This document shows positions 37,664 through 45,476 of a stretch of DNA of 64,000 bases, piece after piece; positions within the stretch are counted from its first letter, which is position 1; the number at the start of each line of letters is the position of its first letter. The position numbers and the translations under genes were made by a program. This DNA is from Polyangia bacterium (lineage in GTDB: Bacteria; Myxococcota_A; Polyangia; Nannocystales; Nannocystaceae). The DNA is taken from the NCBI GenBank assembly GCA_030430565.1, contig JAUIKS010000033.1, positions 1-64,000 of the forward strand, given 5' to 3'. The notes below the pieces were generated by a model, which was not told where the DNA came from, searched no databases, and saw only the letters and a program-made list of their open reading frames with translations.

Positions 37664-39358
37664 ATGACGGATCACAGCCACAAACTCCTGCTCTCGGATG
37701 ACGAGGGCGTCCCGTACCTCGAGGGCGGCGCGGGCGATCGTCGTTTCGGCGAGAACGAGCGCGAGACGGTCAAGAAGCGGAAGTACCTCGCGGACCCGAC
37801 CGCCGACGCGAATGACCTGCCGAAGCAGCGCTGGGCGATCGCGGTCCCCGAGGGCGCGCGAGGGGAGCGCTTGGCGGCGCTGACGCGGCGGCTCGTGCGT
37901 CAGCGCGCGAATGACCAGGGGCACCCGGTCGACGTGATCCGCGTGCCGTGGGGCGCGACCGACACCCACGAGCGCGCTGCGGATTGGGTCCGGAGCGAGT
38001 ACCCCAAGCAGTACGGCGACTCGGAGCCGCGGCGGCCGCGGTACCTGCTGCTGCTCGGCGAGCTCCAGGAGGTCTCGCTGCCGGTCCAGCTCGCGCTCTC
38101 GGTCAACGGGCTCGTCGGCCGGCTCGCCTTCGACGCGGACGAGGACTACGAGGCCTACGTCGACAAGCTGATCGCGCTGGAGCGCACGCCTGACCCCGCG
38201 CACAAACCTCGCTCGCTGTTCTACACGGTGCACGACGGCACCGCCGCGACGCGCGAGGGCTACACGCAGCTGATCGAGCCGCTGTTCAAGCTCAGCCGCG
38301 ATCGCCAGCGCAAGAACTATCGACAGTTCCCCGGCGAGCGCCCGCAGTCGCTGGGCGCTGAGCGACCGGCCCCCGACGAGTTCCTGTCGCTCGCGCGCCA
38401 GAAGACGCCCACGGTGATGTTCTCGATGAGTCACGGCGCGGGCCCGCCGCGCCGGGGCTGGCCCACGCAGGCGGAGGCGCGCCGGCTTCAAGGCGGCATG
38501 CGCTTCGGCGCGGAGGGCTCGCTGACGCCGGAGGAGGTCGGCGCGGGCGCGTTCCTGCCAGGTGGCTTTTGGTTCTACTTCGCCTGCTTCGGCGCCGGCA
38601 CGCCGAAGCACAGCGCCTACTCGAGCTGGCTCGAGAACCACGCGCCCGACGACCTCCGCGAGGTCCTGCGCGGCCTCTCGAAGGGCGATGGCTTCACCTC
38701 GGGGATCACGAAGGCGGCGCTGCGAAACCCCGAGGGCCCGCTCGGCGTGATCGGGCACGTCGATCTCGCGTGGACCCACAGCTTCAACGAGATCAAGGGA
38801 TCCGGCGAGGACGCCAAGACGATCCGGCGCGTGCGGCAGTTCCTCGACCCGCTCGCGACGCTGCTCAAGCAGCAGCGCGTCGGCGCGGCGATGCTGTACC
38901 TGCAGCTCGCGCTGCGCGAGGTCAACGTCGCGATCAACTCGACCTACGCGGCGGCGTCGCGGGGGCGGGGGAGCTTCGCGGTCGAGGACAGCGGCGCGTT
39001 GAGCAACCTGTGGATGTTCCGCGAGGACCTGCGCCAGTTCGTGCTGTTAGGTGACCCGGCGGCCAGCCTCCAGCTGAGCCCGCCGCCGAAGCTGAGCACG
39101 GCGGAGCTCGCCGCGAGCCTCTTGGGCGAGGGCTTTCGGCCGATGGCGAAGGCGGAGCCCGAGCCCGAGCCCGCCGGGGAGGCGATGGCGGCGAAGATGG
39201 AGGCCGGGCTCTTGGAGGTGCTCGCGAGCGGCGCGCCGATCGCCACGGTCGCCCACGACTTCGGCGTCTCCGAGGCGGAGCTGCGACGCTGGACCGACAA
39301 GTACCGCGAGGCCGGTCGCGCGGCGCTCGCCGGGCACGTGATCACGCGCGACGAGTAG
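37664..39358 (+). CDS. Gingipain (C25)-like protein, copy 1, with C-terminal HTH-like tail
   Basis: 564 aa from ATG 37664. It shares a clan CD layout with the second copy at 40312: RYLLLLGE (~126), VGRLAF with an aspartate-rich loop and YVDKLIALE (~151-173), FYTVHDGTAAT (~186), catalytic-type His in MFSMSHGAG (H257) and Cys in YFACFGAGTP (C308). This order matches peptidase C25 and caspase-fold proteases. There is no signal peptide, and the acidic N-terminus suggests cytoplasmic or non-Sec export. The last ~50 residues (PIATVAHDFGVSEAELRRW) resemble a helix-turn-helix of the transposase/phage type, which the other copy lacks. Activity and target are unknown. Confidence 0.65.
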   Translation: MTDHSHKLLLSDDEGVPYLEGGAGDRRFGENERETVKKRKYLADPTADANDLPKQRWAIAVPEGARGERLAALTRRLVRQRANDQGHPVDVIRVPWGATDTHERAADWVRSEYPKQYGDSEPRRPRYLLLLGELQEVSLPVQLALSVNGLVGRLAFDADEDYEAYVDKLIALERTPDPAHKPRSLFYTVHDGTAATREGYTQLIEPLFKLSRDRQRKNYRQFPGERPQSLGAERPAPDEFLSLARQKTPTVMFSMSHGAGPPRRGWPTQAEARRLQGGMRFGAEGSLTPEEVGAGAFLPGGFWFYFACFGAGTPKHSAYSSWLENHAPDDLREVLRGLSKGDGFTSGITKAALRNPEGPLGVIGHVDLAWTHSFNEIKGSGEDAKTIRRVRQFLDPLATLLKQQRVGAAMLYLQLALREVNVAINSTYAAASRGRGSFAVEDSGALSNLWMFREDLRQFVLLGDPAASLQLSPPPKLSTAELAASLLGEGFRPMAKAEPEPEPAGEAMAAKMEAGLLEVLASGAPIATVAHDFGVSEAELRRWTDKYREAGRAALAGHVITRDE

Positions 39359-39365
39359 TCGCCGC

Positions 39366-40148
39366 CTAGGCGTCCTGCGGCTCGGCTCGCGCGGCGCGGC
39401 GCGACGACGCCGTGCGGATCCAGCCGAGCACGTGCGCGGTGTGACTCAGCGGGATCACGTGCGAGCCGCTGTCGAGCACGACCAGCTTGGCCGCGGGCGC
39501 GAGCTTGGCGAGCGCGCGGCCCTGCTCGAGCGGGATCGCCATGTCGCGCTCGGAGTGGGCGATGAAGCCGGGGGCGTCGAAGCCCGTGACCGCGCAGTCG
39601 GGCTCGGCGAGCGCGGCCATGCGTCGCAGGCCACGGACCGCGCGGGCGGGCTCGACGTCGGCCAGCATCGCGCTGATGACGTCGACCGCGTGCTGCCCAC
39701 GCTCATCCTCGGGGAGCCACATGCTGAGCGCCAGCGCGGCCAAGACCTCGGTGGAGACGTCGCCGCGCTCGAGCTTATCGGCGAGCGCGAGGCGATGATC
39801 GAGCGACTCGCGGTCGGCCTGGACGAAGCCGGCGAGCAGGACGACGCCGGTGACCGCTGGCGAGCGCGACGCGACCCGGGCCGCCAGGTACGCGCCGAGC
39901 GAGAAGCCGACCAGCACGACGTCCCCCGCGCTCTCGACCGCGCTCAGGAGGTCCGCCTCGATGTCGGCGAGGGTCGCGTCGGTGTCATCCGGCGCGAGGC
40001 CGTGGTCGAGGGGGTCGAAGAGGCGCACGAAGTGGTCGGCCGCGAGCGCGCCCTCGAGGTCCGCCCAGATCCGGTGATCGCCGGGTGAGCCCCCGACCAA
40101 CATCACGCTGGGGGACGACGATGAGCCGAGGGAGCGAACCACTGGCAT
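39366..40148 (-). CDS. Alpha/beta-fold hydrolase
   Basis: 260 aa. Nucleophile elbow GFSLG within DVVLVGFSLGAYLAARVAS, an oxyanion-region MLVGGSPGDHRIW near the start, an aspartate candidate in SERDMAIP, and a C-terminal His candidate in SGSHVIPLSH. This is a standard small alpha/beta hydrolase (esterase or peptidase-like). The substrate is not predictable. It sits 7 nt past, and convergent with, the first C25-like gene. Confidence 0.8.
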   Translation of the reverse strand: MPVVRSLGSSSSPSVMLVGGSPGDHRIWADLEGALAADHFVRLFDPLDHGLAPDDTDATLADIEADLLSAVESAGDVVLVGFSLGAYLAARVASRSPAVTGVVLLAGFVQADRESLDHRLALADKLERGDVSTEVLAALALSMWLPEDERGQHAVDVISAMLADVEPARAVRGLRRMAALAEPDCAVTGFDAPGFIAHSERDMAIPLEQGRALAKLAPAAKLVVLDSGSHVIPLSHTAHVLGWIRTASSRRAARAEPQDA

Positions 40149-40311
40149 CGCCGGCAGAGTACCAAGTCACCCCCTTTCTGGCGCCTGTCGATTCCGAGCG
40201 CGGTCGACTGCGCGTCGGGCTTAAGGGGCAGGTTCCTACGTTCACGTGGACGCGCGCTCGCAGCCCGCCCGCGGGCGGCGGGCGAGCGCGGGCGAGCGTC
40301 TCCGCGGCCGC

Positions 40312-42210
40312 TCAGTCGAGCTTCCAGCGCGCGCGCCAGCGCAGCGAGAGCGCCTGGCCCCCGGGCTGCTCGAGCTCGACCTCGCCGGCGAAGTCTCCCG
40401 CGCGCGGCAGGCCACGGCGGGCGCGTGAGCTCGCGGGGGCGCTGGGGGGGCGCGTCGTCTGCGACGGCGCGTCCGCGACAGGATCCACCTCAGCGGCCTC
40501 TTGGTCGGTCGACGGCGCGGTCGCGGGCTCCGAGCTCGGCGCGGCCTCCGGTGGATCGCTCGGCGCGTCCGCTTCGTCTGGCTCGGGCTCCGCCTCGCTC
40601 GCCTGGGCGGGGTCCTCGGTCGACCCCGTGAAGTTCTCGGCCTTGGTCTCGGTCTCGGTCTCGGTCTCGGCCTCGGTCTCGGTCTCGGTCTTCGAGTCGA
40701 GCTCGACGGTCGCGCTCGCCTGCGCCGACGCGTCGGTCGACGCGGCGACGCGTGAGCCCCGGAAGCGCTCGTAGTTGAGGCGCGCCGCCGGATCACCGAG
40801 CAGCACGTAGCCCAGCAGATCCTGACGAATCATCCACAGATGACCGAGCAGCGCCTCCTCCTCGGCCGGGTTCGGCTGCTGCTTCGACGCGCGCTCCTCT
40901 CGACGGTCGTAGATCTTGGTGAGCTGCGCGATCTTCTCGTTGTAGTAGCGCGCCAGCTCGAACAGCGCGACCCCGGCGGTGCTGCCCTGCATCATCTCTC
41001 GGAGCAGGTTGTAGTACTTGTCGGGGCGCTCTCTCTTCTCGCCGGTGTCGAACTCGAGGAAGCTGTAGGTCCAGGCGAGATCGAGGTGGCCGAAGAACGC
41101 GATCGGGCCGTTGGGGTTGGCGAGCGCGGCCTGGGGCAGGGCGGCGGTGAAGCCGGGCGCGTCTCCCTCGGGGAGGCTGCGGAGCACGGAGTCCGCGCGC
41201 CCGCGGAATTGCTTGTGCTCGTTGAGGCGCTTGAGCCAGTGGTGAAATTTGCTGCGCTTCGGCGTGCCGGCGCCGAAGCAGGCGAACATGAACCAAAAGC
41301 AATTTTTGAGGAATTGCTTGTCGCCGATCTCCTTGGCGTAGAGCTTGCCCTCGCGGCCGAAGCTCATGGCGCCCTGGTGGGCGAGCTGCGTCGCGCGGTC
41401 TCCCTGCCAGCCGCGCCGTGGCGCGCCGGCGCCGTGGCTCATCGAGAACATCACGCCGCTCTCGGTCTGCCCGGCCGCGCGCATAAAGTCGTCGGGCGAG
41501 AGCACCTGCTTACCGAGGTTCTGGAGCGCGCCCGGCGGGAACCTCGGGCGGCTCGCGGCGAGCTCGTGGACCGGGTTGACCAGCGCTCGGGAGCCGACCC
41601 GCGTCGCGCCGGTGCCGTCGTGGACGGTGTAGAAGGTCGCGCTGCGCTCGTCTCGCTGCTGCTTCTTCTCGTGCTTGATCAGCTTCTCGACGTAGGCGTC
41701 GTAGCCGTCGTGATCGCGGAACGCGAGCCGGCCGATGAAGGTCTCGTGCATCAGCGCCTCTTGGATGCGCTGGGGGGTCTCGTGCTGATCGCCGAGCAGC
41801 AGCAGGTAGCGCGGGACGTCCAGGATGTCGCCCTTGTAGTACTCGTCAGCGACCCACTTCTGGATCTCTTTGTCCGTCGCGCCCGGGGGCGGCGCGGTGA
41901 ACACCCGCGGCGGGATCGGGAGGTTGTTGTGGGACGCGCGGTGGTCGAGCAGCGGCTGAACGCGCCCGCGCAGCTCGTCGGCGAGCTGCTTGTCGTGGGG
42001 CAGCACGACGCCCCACATCTGATCCCTGATCGAGTTCGGCGACTCGCCGGACTCGAGGAACGACAAGGCGTTTGGGTCTTTTTTCTGCGCTTTGGGCCGC
42101 TTCGACTCGTCGGCGGCGGAGTCGTGGTCGAGGCCTTCGTTCAGCGTGGGCTCGTGCTCGTCGTCGGGCACGAGCAGCAGGTCGAGTGGGCTGTGGTGCG
42201 CGTCGGTCAT
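40312..42210 (-). CDS. Gingipain (C25)-like protein, copy 2, with acidic repeat tail
   Basis: 632 aa from ATG 42210, with AGGAGCG upstream. It is colinear with the copy at 37664: RYLLLLGD, IGRLAF, DAYVEKLIKHE, FYTVHDGTGAT, MFSMSHGAGAPRRGW (His 259), FMFACFGAGTPK (Cys 311), then GHLDLAWTYSF and LLGDPAARL. The last ~140 residues are a disordered tail with ET repeats and Pro/Ala/Glu-rich sequence, encoded partly by a GTCTCG hexamer repeat near 40,640-40,690. No signal peptide. The strong conservation of the His and Cys blocks argues for real peptidase activity, but no substrate is evident. Confidence 0.65.
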   Translation of the reverse strand: MTDAHHSPLDLLLVPDDEHEPTLNEGLDHDSAADESKRPKAQKKDPNALSFLESGESPNSIRDQMWGVVLPHDKQLADELRGRVQPLLDHRASHNNLPIPPRVFTAPPPGATDKEIQKWVADEYYKGDILDVPRYLLLLGDQHETPQRIQEALMHETFIGRLAFRDHDGYDAYVEKLIKHEKKQQRDERSATFYTVHDGTGATRVGSRALVNPVHELAASRPRFPPGALQNLGKQVLSPDDFMRAAGQTESGVMFSMSHGAGAPRRGWQGDRATQLAHQGAMSFGREGKLYAKEIGDKQFLKNCFWFMFACFGAGTPKRSKFHHWLKRLNEHKQFRGRADSVLRSLPEGDAPGFTAALPQAALANPNGPIAFFGHLDLAWTYSFLEFDTGEKRERPDKYYNLLREMMQGSTAGVALFELARYYNEKIAQLTKIYDRREERASKQQPNPAEEEALLGHLWMIRQDLLGYVLLGDPAARLNYERFRGSRVAASTDASAQASATVELDSKTETETEAETETETETKAENFTGSTEDPAQASEAEPEPDEADAPSDPPEAAPSSEPATAPSTDQEAAEVDPVADAPSQTTRPPSAPASSRARRGLPRAGDFAGEVELEQPGGQALSLRWRARWKLD

Positions 42211-42273
42211 CGCTCGCTCCTGTCGTCTTCGGCGTAGTGTGCTGTCGGGCTCGCGCGGTGGGCTAGTCGTGGG

Positions 42274-43806
42274 CTATTCGCGGTCCTCGCCCGCCTTAAA
42301 GCTGCCGCGCTCGCGCTTCACGTTGAGCGCGTAGGTGTCGTAGCTGCCCTTCTTGACGGCCCGGCGCCGGTCTTTGACCTTGTCGATAAACTCGGTCTCG
42401 ATCGCGGCGCTCCATGAGCGAGGGTCGCGCAGCTGGTCGCCGTGCGTGGCGACCAGCTCGTCGATGAACTCGTTGGTCCAGCGGCGCACGTACACGGGCA
42501 TCCAGTTGCCCAGGCGGACCAGCATGGCGACGCCGTACTCCGAGGTGACGTACTCGCGCGCGCGCGCGCCCTTGAAGTCGCCCGCGCCGCCCACGACCTT
42601 GTTGAGCACGGGGTTGATGAACTTGTCGCGCCAGAACAGGCACTGCCCGATCGCGAGGCTGGGGTCGTTGCCCGCGATCATGAACGCGCCGACCAGCCGG
42701 GGCTGCGTGCGCAGGTAGACCCAGCCGGGGTCGCCGGCGTAGGTCTTGCCGCCCGGCGCCTGCACGACGACGTGCCAGCCCTTGCGACTCGTGACCTCGC
42801 CCTTCTTGACGTACGTGTACCTGCCGTAGGCGACGTCCACGCCGTTGGCGACGAAGCAGCGCTCGTAGGCGTCCTTGGAGCGCGCGTCCTCCTTCAGGAA
42901 GCTCATCAGCTTGGCGAGCGTGCCGGCGTGCCCGGCGAACTGCGCCATACCCCACGAGACGATCTGGTTGTCCCAGGTGTTCATGGCGCCGAACTTCCCG
43001 CCTGACTCTTTGAGCGCGTTGGCGGCGAGGATGTCGTACTCGGAGCGGCTGTAGCCGTCGCGCTCGAGCGCGTCGAAGGACACGAGGTCCTTCACGCCGC
43101 CGCGGTAGCGCGAGACGTTGTAGGGGTCTCGCTTGCCGCCGCGGTCCTTGCCCCAGTAGCGGAAGCGGATCTCCTGCTGACCGTCGGAGATCACGTAGAC
43201 GACGCCCTTGTCGGAGTCCTCCGTGCGCACGGCGAGCGCGGTCGGGCTCCCGGGGATCTCGGGCTGCGCGGGCTCAGGCGCGGGCTCCGGGGCCGGCGCG
43301 GGCGCGGGCGCCGGCTCGCCGGCCTCGCGCTCCGCCTCGGTGATCGTCGGCTTCTTCGTGCCCGTGGCGAGCTCGAGCGCGCGGTGGGTGTTGCGGCCGA
43401 GCAGACCGTCGACCGTGAGCTTCGGGATGTCGTCGTGGAAGCGCTTCGCGCGGCGCTGAAACTTCTTGATCGCGAGGCGGGTTCGGTAGCCGAGCGCGCC
43501 GTCGACCTCGAGGTTCGGCGAGACCAGCGACTTCAGGCAGCTCTGGATCCAGCGCTCGTAGCTCGACGTGTCGAGCTCGACGTCGTCGAAGGCCATCGGT
43601 GAGCTCTCGAGCTCGTCGGCCTCGAAGTCGTCGTCGAGCTCGTCAAAGTCGTCGAGCGGCTCTTCGTCGTCGAGGCCGAAGCTCAGCAGCGAGTCGCGCA
43701 GCTCGTCCTCGGCGAGGCTCTCGACCACGAGCCCCTCGCCCTCTTCCGGGTGCTCACGCTCGGCGTCGGGGGACTCGGGTGCGGTCTCGTTGGGCTCTGA
43801 CTTCAT
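42274..43806 (-). CDS. Peptidoglycan-binding, lysozyme-like protein
   Basis: 510 aa from ATG 43806, with GGAGCG upstream. The N-terminus is highly acidic (EDELRDSLLSFGLDDEEP...). A peptidoglycan-binding module covers ~84-146 (VDGALGYRTRLAIKKFQRRA; VDGLLGRNTHRALEL). A Pro/Ala linker leads to a lysozyme/transglycosylase-like region with catalytic-type Glu 267 in ANALKESGGKFG and SWGMAQFAGHAGTL. The family is not assigned with certainty. No signal peptide is present, which is unusual for a wall hydrolase. It stands 63 nt upstream of the second C25-like gene on the same strand, so they are likely co-transcribed. Confidence 0.68.
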   Translation of the reverse strand: MKSEPNETAPESPDAEREHPEEGEGLVVESLAEDELRDSLLSFGLDDEEPLDDFDELDDDFEADELESSPMAFDDVELDTSSYERWIQSCLKSLVSPNLEVDGALGYRTRLAIKKFQRRAKRFHDDIPKLTVDGLLGRNTHRALELATGTKKPTITEAEREAGEPAPAPAPAPEPAPEPAQPEIPGSPTALAVRTEDSDKGVVYVISDGQQEIRFRYWGKDRGGKRDPYNVSRYRGGVKDLVSFDALERDGYSRSEYDILAANALKESGGKFGAMNTWDNQIVSWGMAQFAGHAGTLAKLMSFLKEDARSKDAYERCFVANGVDVAYGRYTYVKKGEVTSRKGWHVVVQAPGGKTYAGDPGWVYLRTQPRLVGAFMIAGNDPSLAIGQCLFWRDKFINPVLNKVVGGAGDFKGARAREYVTSEYGVAMLVRLGNWMPVYVRRWTNEFIDELVATHGDQLRDPRSWSAAIETEFIDKVKDRRRAVKKGSYDTYALNVKRERGSFKAGEDRE

Positions 43807-44130
43807 CACGCGCTCCGTTTTCAGCCTACAGAGCATAGAAAGCTCCCTCTAGGGTGTCTACAGCGGCGCGTCGCGACGCCCGTCGGCGCGATTTGGACGA
43901 GGGCGCGACGCGATGAACCCCCGCGTTTGTGCTCGTGGATCGAGCGTGACGCTCCACCGGGCAGGTCACGCGCGGGCGGCGAGGAGCGCTCGGCTGTTCG
44001 CGGCGCCTCGCTCTCGCGCACACGCGCGCGCGAACGCCCGCGGCGACGCGAGCGTTGCCGCGCGCGGGTCGTCGTCGGCGCCTTCTTCCCGCGTCGCCCG
44101 TCGCGACGATGGCGCACTACAATGGTGCGC
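43807..44130. other. 324-nt divergent intergenic region
   Basis: Nothing coding is seen. It ends with TACAAT at 44118-44123, the likely -10 of the GH45 gene. Confidence 0.4.
44118..44123 (+). promoter_or_regulatory. -10 hexamer TACAAT, leaderless start
   Basis: TACAAT ends 7 nt before ATG 44131. It overlaps the in-frame ATG at 44122, which therefore cannot be the start if this promoter is used. Confidence 0.42.
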
Positions 44131-45402
44131 ATGAAGTGGGCGCGTCGTGGGGTCGTAGGGGTGGGTGTTGGACAGGGCGCGGCGCTCTGCTTCGTCGCGG
44201 TGTGCTCGCTGGTCGGCTGCGGTGACTCAGCGGGCGAGAGCGCGACCTACAGCGACACGCCGGGGCCGACCGAGCACAGCGGCGGGTCGGTCGCGACGGG
44301 ACCGACCTCGGGAGCGTCCGCGATGACGGAGACCTCGGGGGACGCGACCGCGAACACCTCGGGGCCCTCGAGCGCGTCGAACTCGACAGACTCGACGAAC
44401 TCGACGAACTCGACGAACTCGACGAACTCGACGAATTCGACGAACTCGACGAACTCGACGGACTCGACGGACACCGAGGACCCGAGCGCGGGCTCGACGA
44501 CGACCGACGATCCGCCGCTGGGTGAATTCTGCGACGGCTACGCGACGCGCTACTGGGACTGCTGCAAGGCGCACTGCGGCTGGAGCGGGAACGTCAACCC
44601 GGGGACCGAGGCGGCGGAGAGCTGTAACCAAGCCGATCAGAGCCACGGCGGGAACTACGAGATCGTCAACTCCTGCGACTCGCTCGCGCCCGACAGCGCG
44701 TACACCTGCTACTCGAACGCGCCCTGGGCCGAGAGCCCCGAGCTCGCGCTGGGCTTCGCCGCGGTGCCGGCCAACGGGGACATCTGCGGGCGCTGCTATC
44801 GCCTCGAGTTTACGGGCCTGTCTTATAACGCAGGTGATGATCCGGGCTGCGCCGCCCTGGCCGGCAAGGCGATGATCGTGCAGGCGACGAACATCGGGCA
44901 CGACGTCGGCGGCGGGCAGTTCGACATCTTGACGCCCGGCGGCGGCGTCGGCCTGTTCGACGCCTGCAGCTACCAGTGGGACGTGGACACCAACGAGCTC
45001 GGGGCGACCTACGGCGGCTTCTTGACGACGTGCAAGCAGGGCGGCGCGAACACCCACGACGCGATCAAGGCGTGCGTGCTGGAGCGCTGCGACGCCGTGT
45101 TCCCGGTCAGCAAGCCAGAGCTCGGCGAGCTGCGAGCGGCCTGCGAGTGGTACGTCGACTGGTTCGAAGCCGCCGACAACCCGTCGCTGAAGTACCAGGA
45201 GGTCCCGTGCCCGCAGGCGCTCGTCGACATCTCGGGCGTCGATCGGGGTCCGCTCGACGACATTCAGCCCTGCGAGGGCGGCGGCGGCGGCGACGAGTGC
45301 ACGCAGGAGATCAAGGACAACTGCGACTGCGGCTGGACCAACGGCGGAGCCAACTGCGGCCAGGACGATGGGAGCTGCTGCTGGGAGGCTTGCTGCGGGT
45401 GA
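44131..45402 (+). CDS. GH45 endoglucanase lipoprotein
   Basis: 423 aa from ATG 44131. Lipobox SLVGC (Cys 30), then a Ser/Thr stalk with NST repeats. The catalytic domain is an excellent match to glycoside hydrolase family 45: TRYWDCCKAHCGW with the catalytic base Asp 143, CGRCYRLEFTG, then FDILTPGGGVGLFDAC with the acid Asp 265, and DWFEAADNPSLKYQEVPCP near the end. It should cleave beta-1,4-glucans (cellulose) with inversion at the cell surface. A ~30-residue Cys-rich tail (CDCGWTNGGANCG...CCWEACCG) may be a small binding module. GH45 is mainly known from fungi and invertebrates, so a bacterial lipoprotein form is notable. Confidence 0.87.
   Translation: MKWARRGVVGVGVGQGAALCFVAVCSLVGCGDSAGESATYSDTPGPTEHSGGSVATGPTSGASAMTETSGDATANTSGPSSASNSTDSTNSTNSTNSTNSTNSTNSTNSTDSTDTEDPSAGSTTTDDPPLGEFCDGYATRYWDCCKAHCGWSGNVNPGTEAAESCNQADQSHGGNYEIVNSCDSLAPDSAYTCYSNAPWAESPELALGFAAVPANGDICGRCYRLEFTGLSYNAGDDPGCAALAGKAMIVQATNIGHDVGGGQFDILTPGGGVGLFDACSYQWDVDTNELGATYGGFLTTCKQGGANTHDAIKACVLERCDAVFPVSKPELGELRAACEWYVDWFEAADNPSLKYQEVPCPQALVDISGVDRGPLDDIQPCEGGGGGDECTQEIKDNCDCGWTNGGANCGQDDGSCCWEACCG
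44388..44470. repeat. In-frame 9-nt repeat in GH45 stalk
   Basis: About nine tandem copies of a GACGAACTC-type nonamer encode the Asn-Ser-Thr stalk, with AATTC and GACGG variants. Length change by whole units stays in frame. Confidence 0.85.
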
Positions 45403-45462
45403 GCGGGTGAGCGGGTGAGCGGAGCCGCGGCCGGGCGCGGTGCGGGCGCTGTGGGCTGGTGC

Positions 45463-45468
45463 TACAGT
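45463..45468 (+). promoter_or_regulatory. -10 hexamer TACAGT upstream of mnmG
   Basis: TACAGT ends 8 nt before ATG 45477, with no Shine-Dalgarno between. This suggests a leaderless transcript. Confidence 0.4.
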
Positions 45469-45476
45469 CCTGCGCC

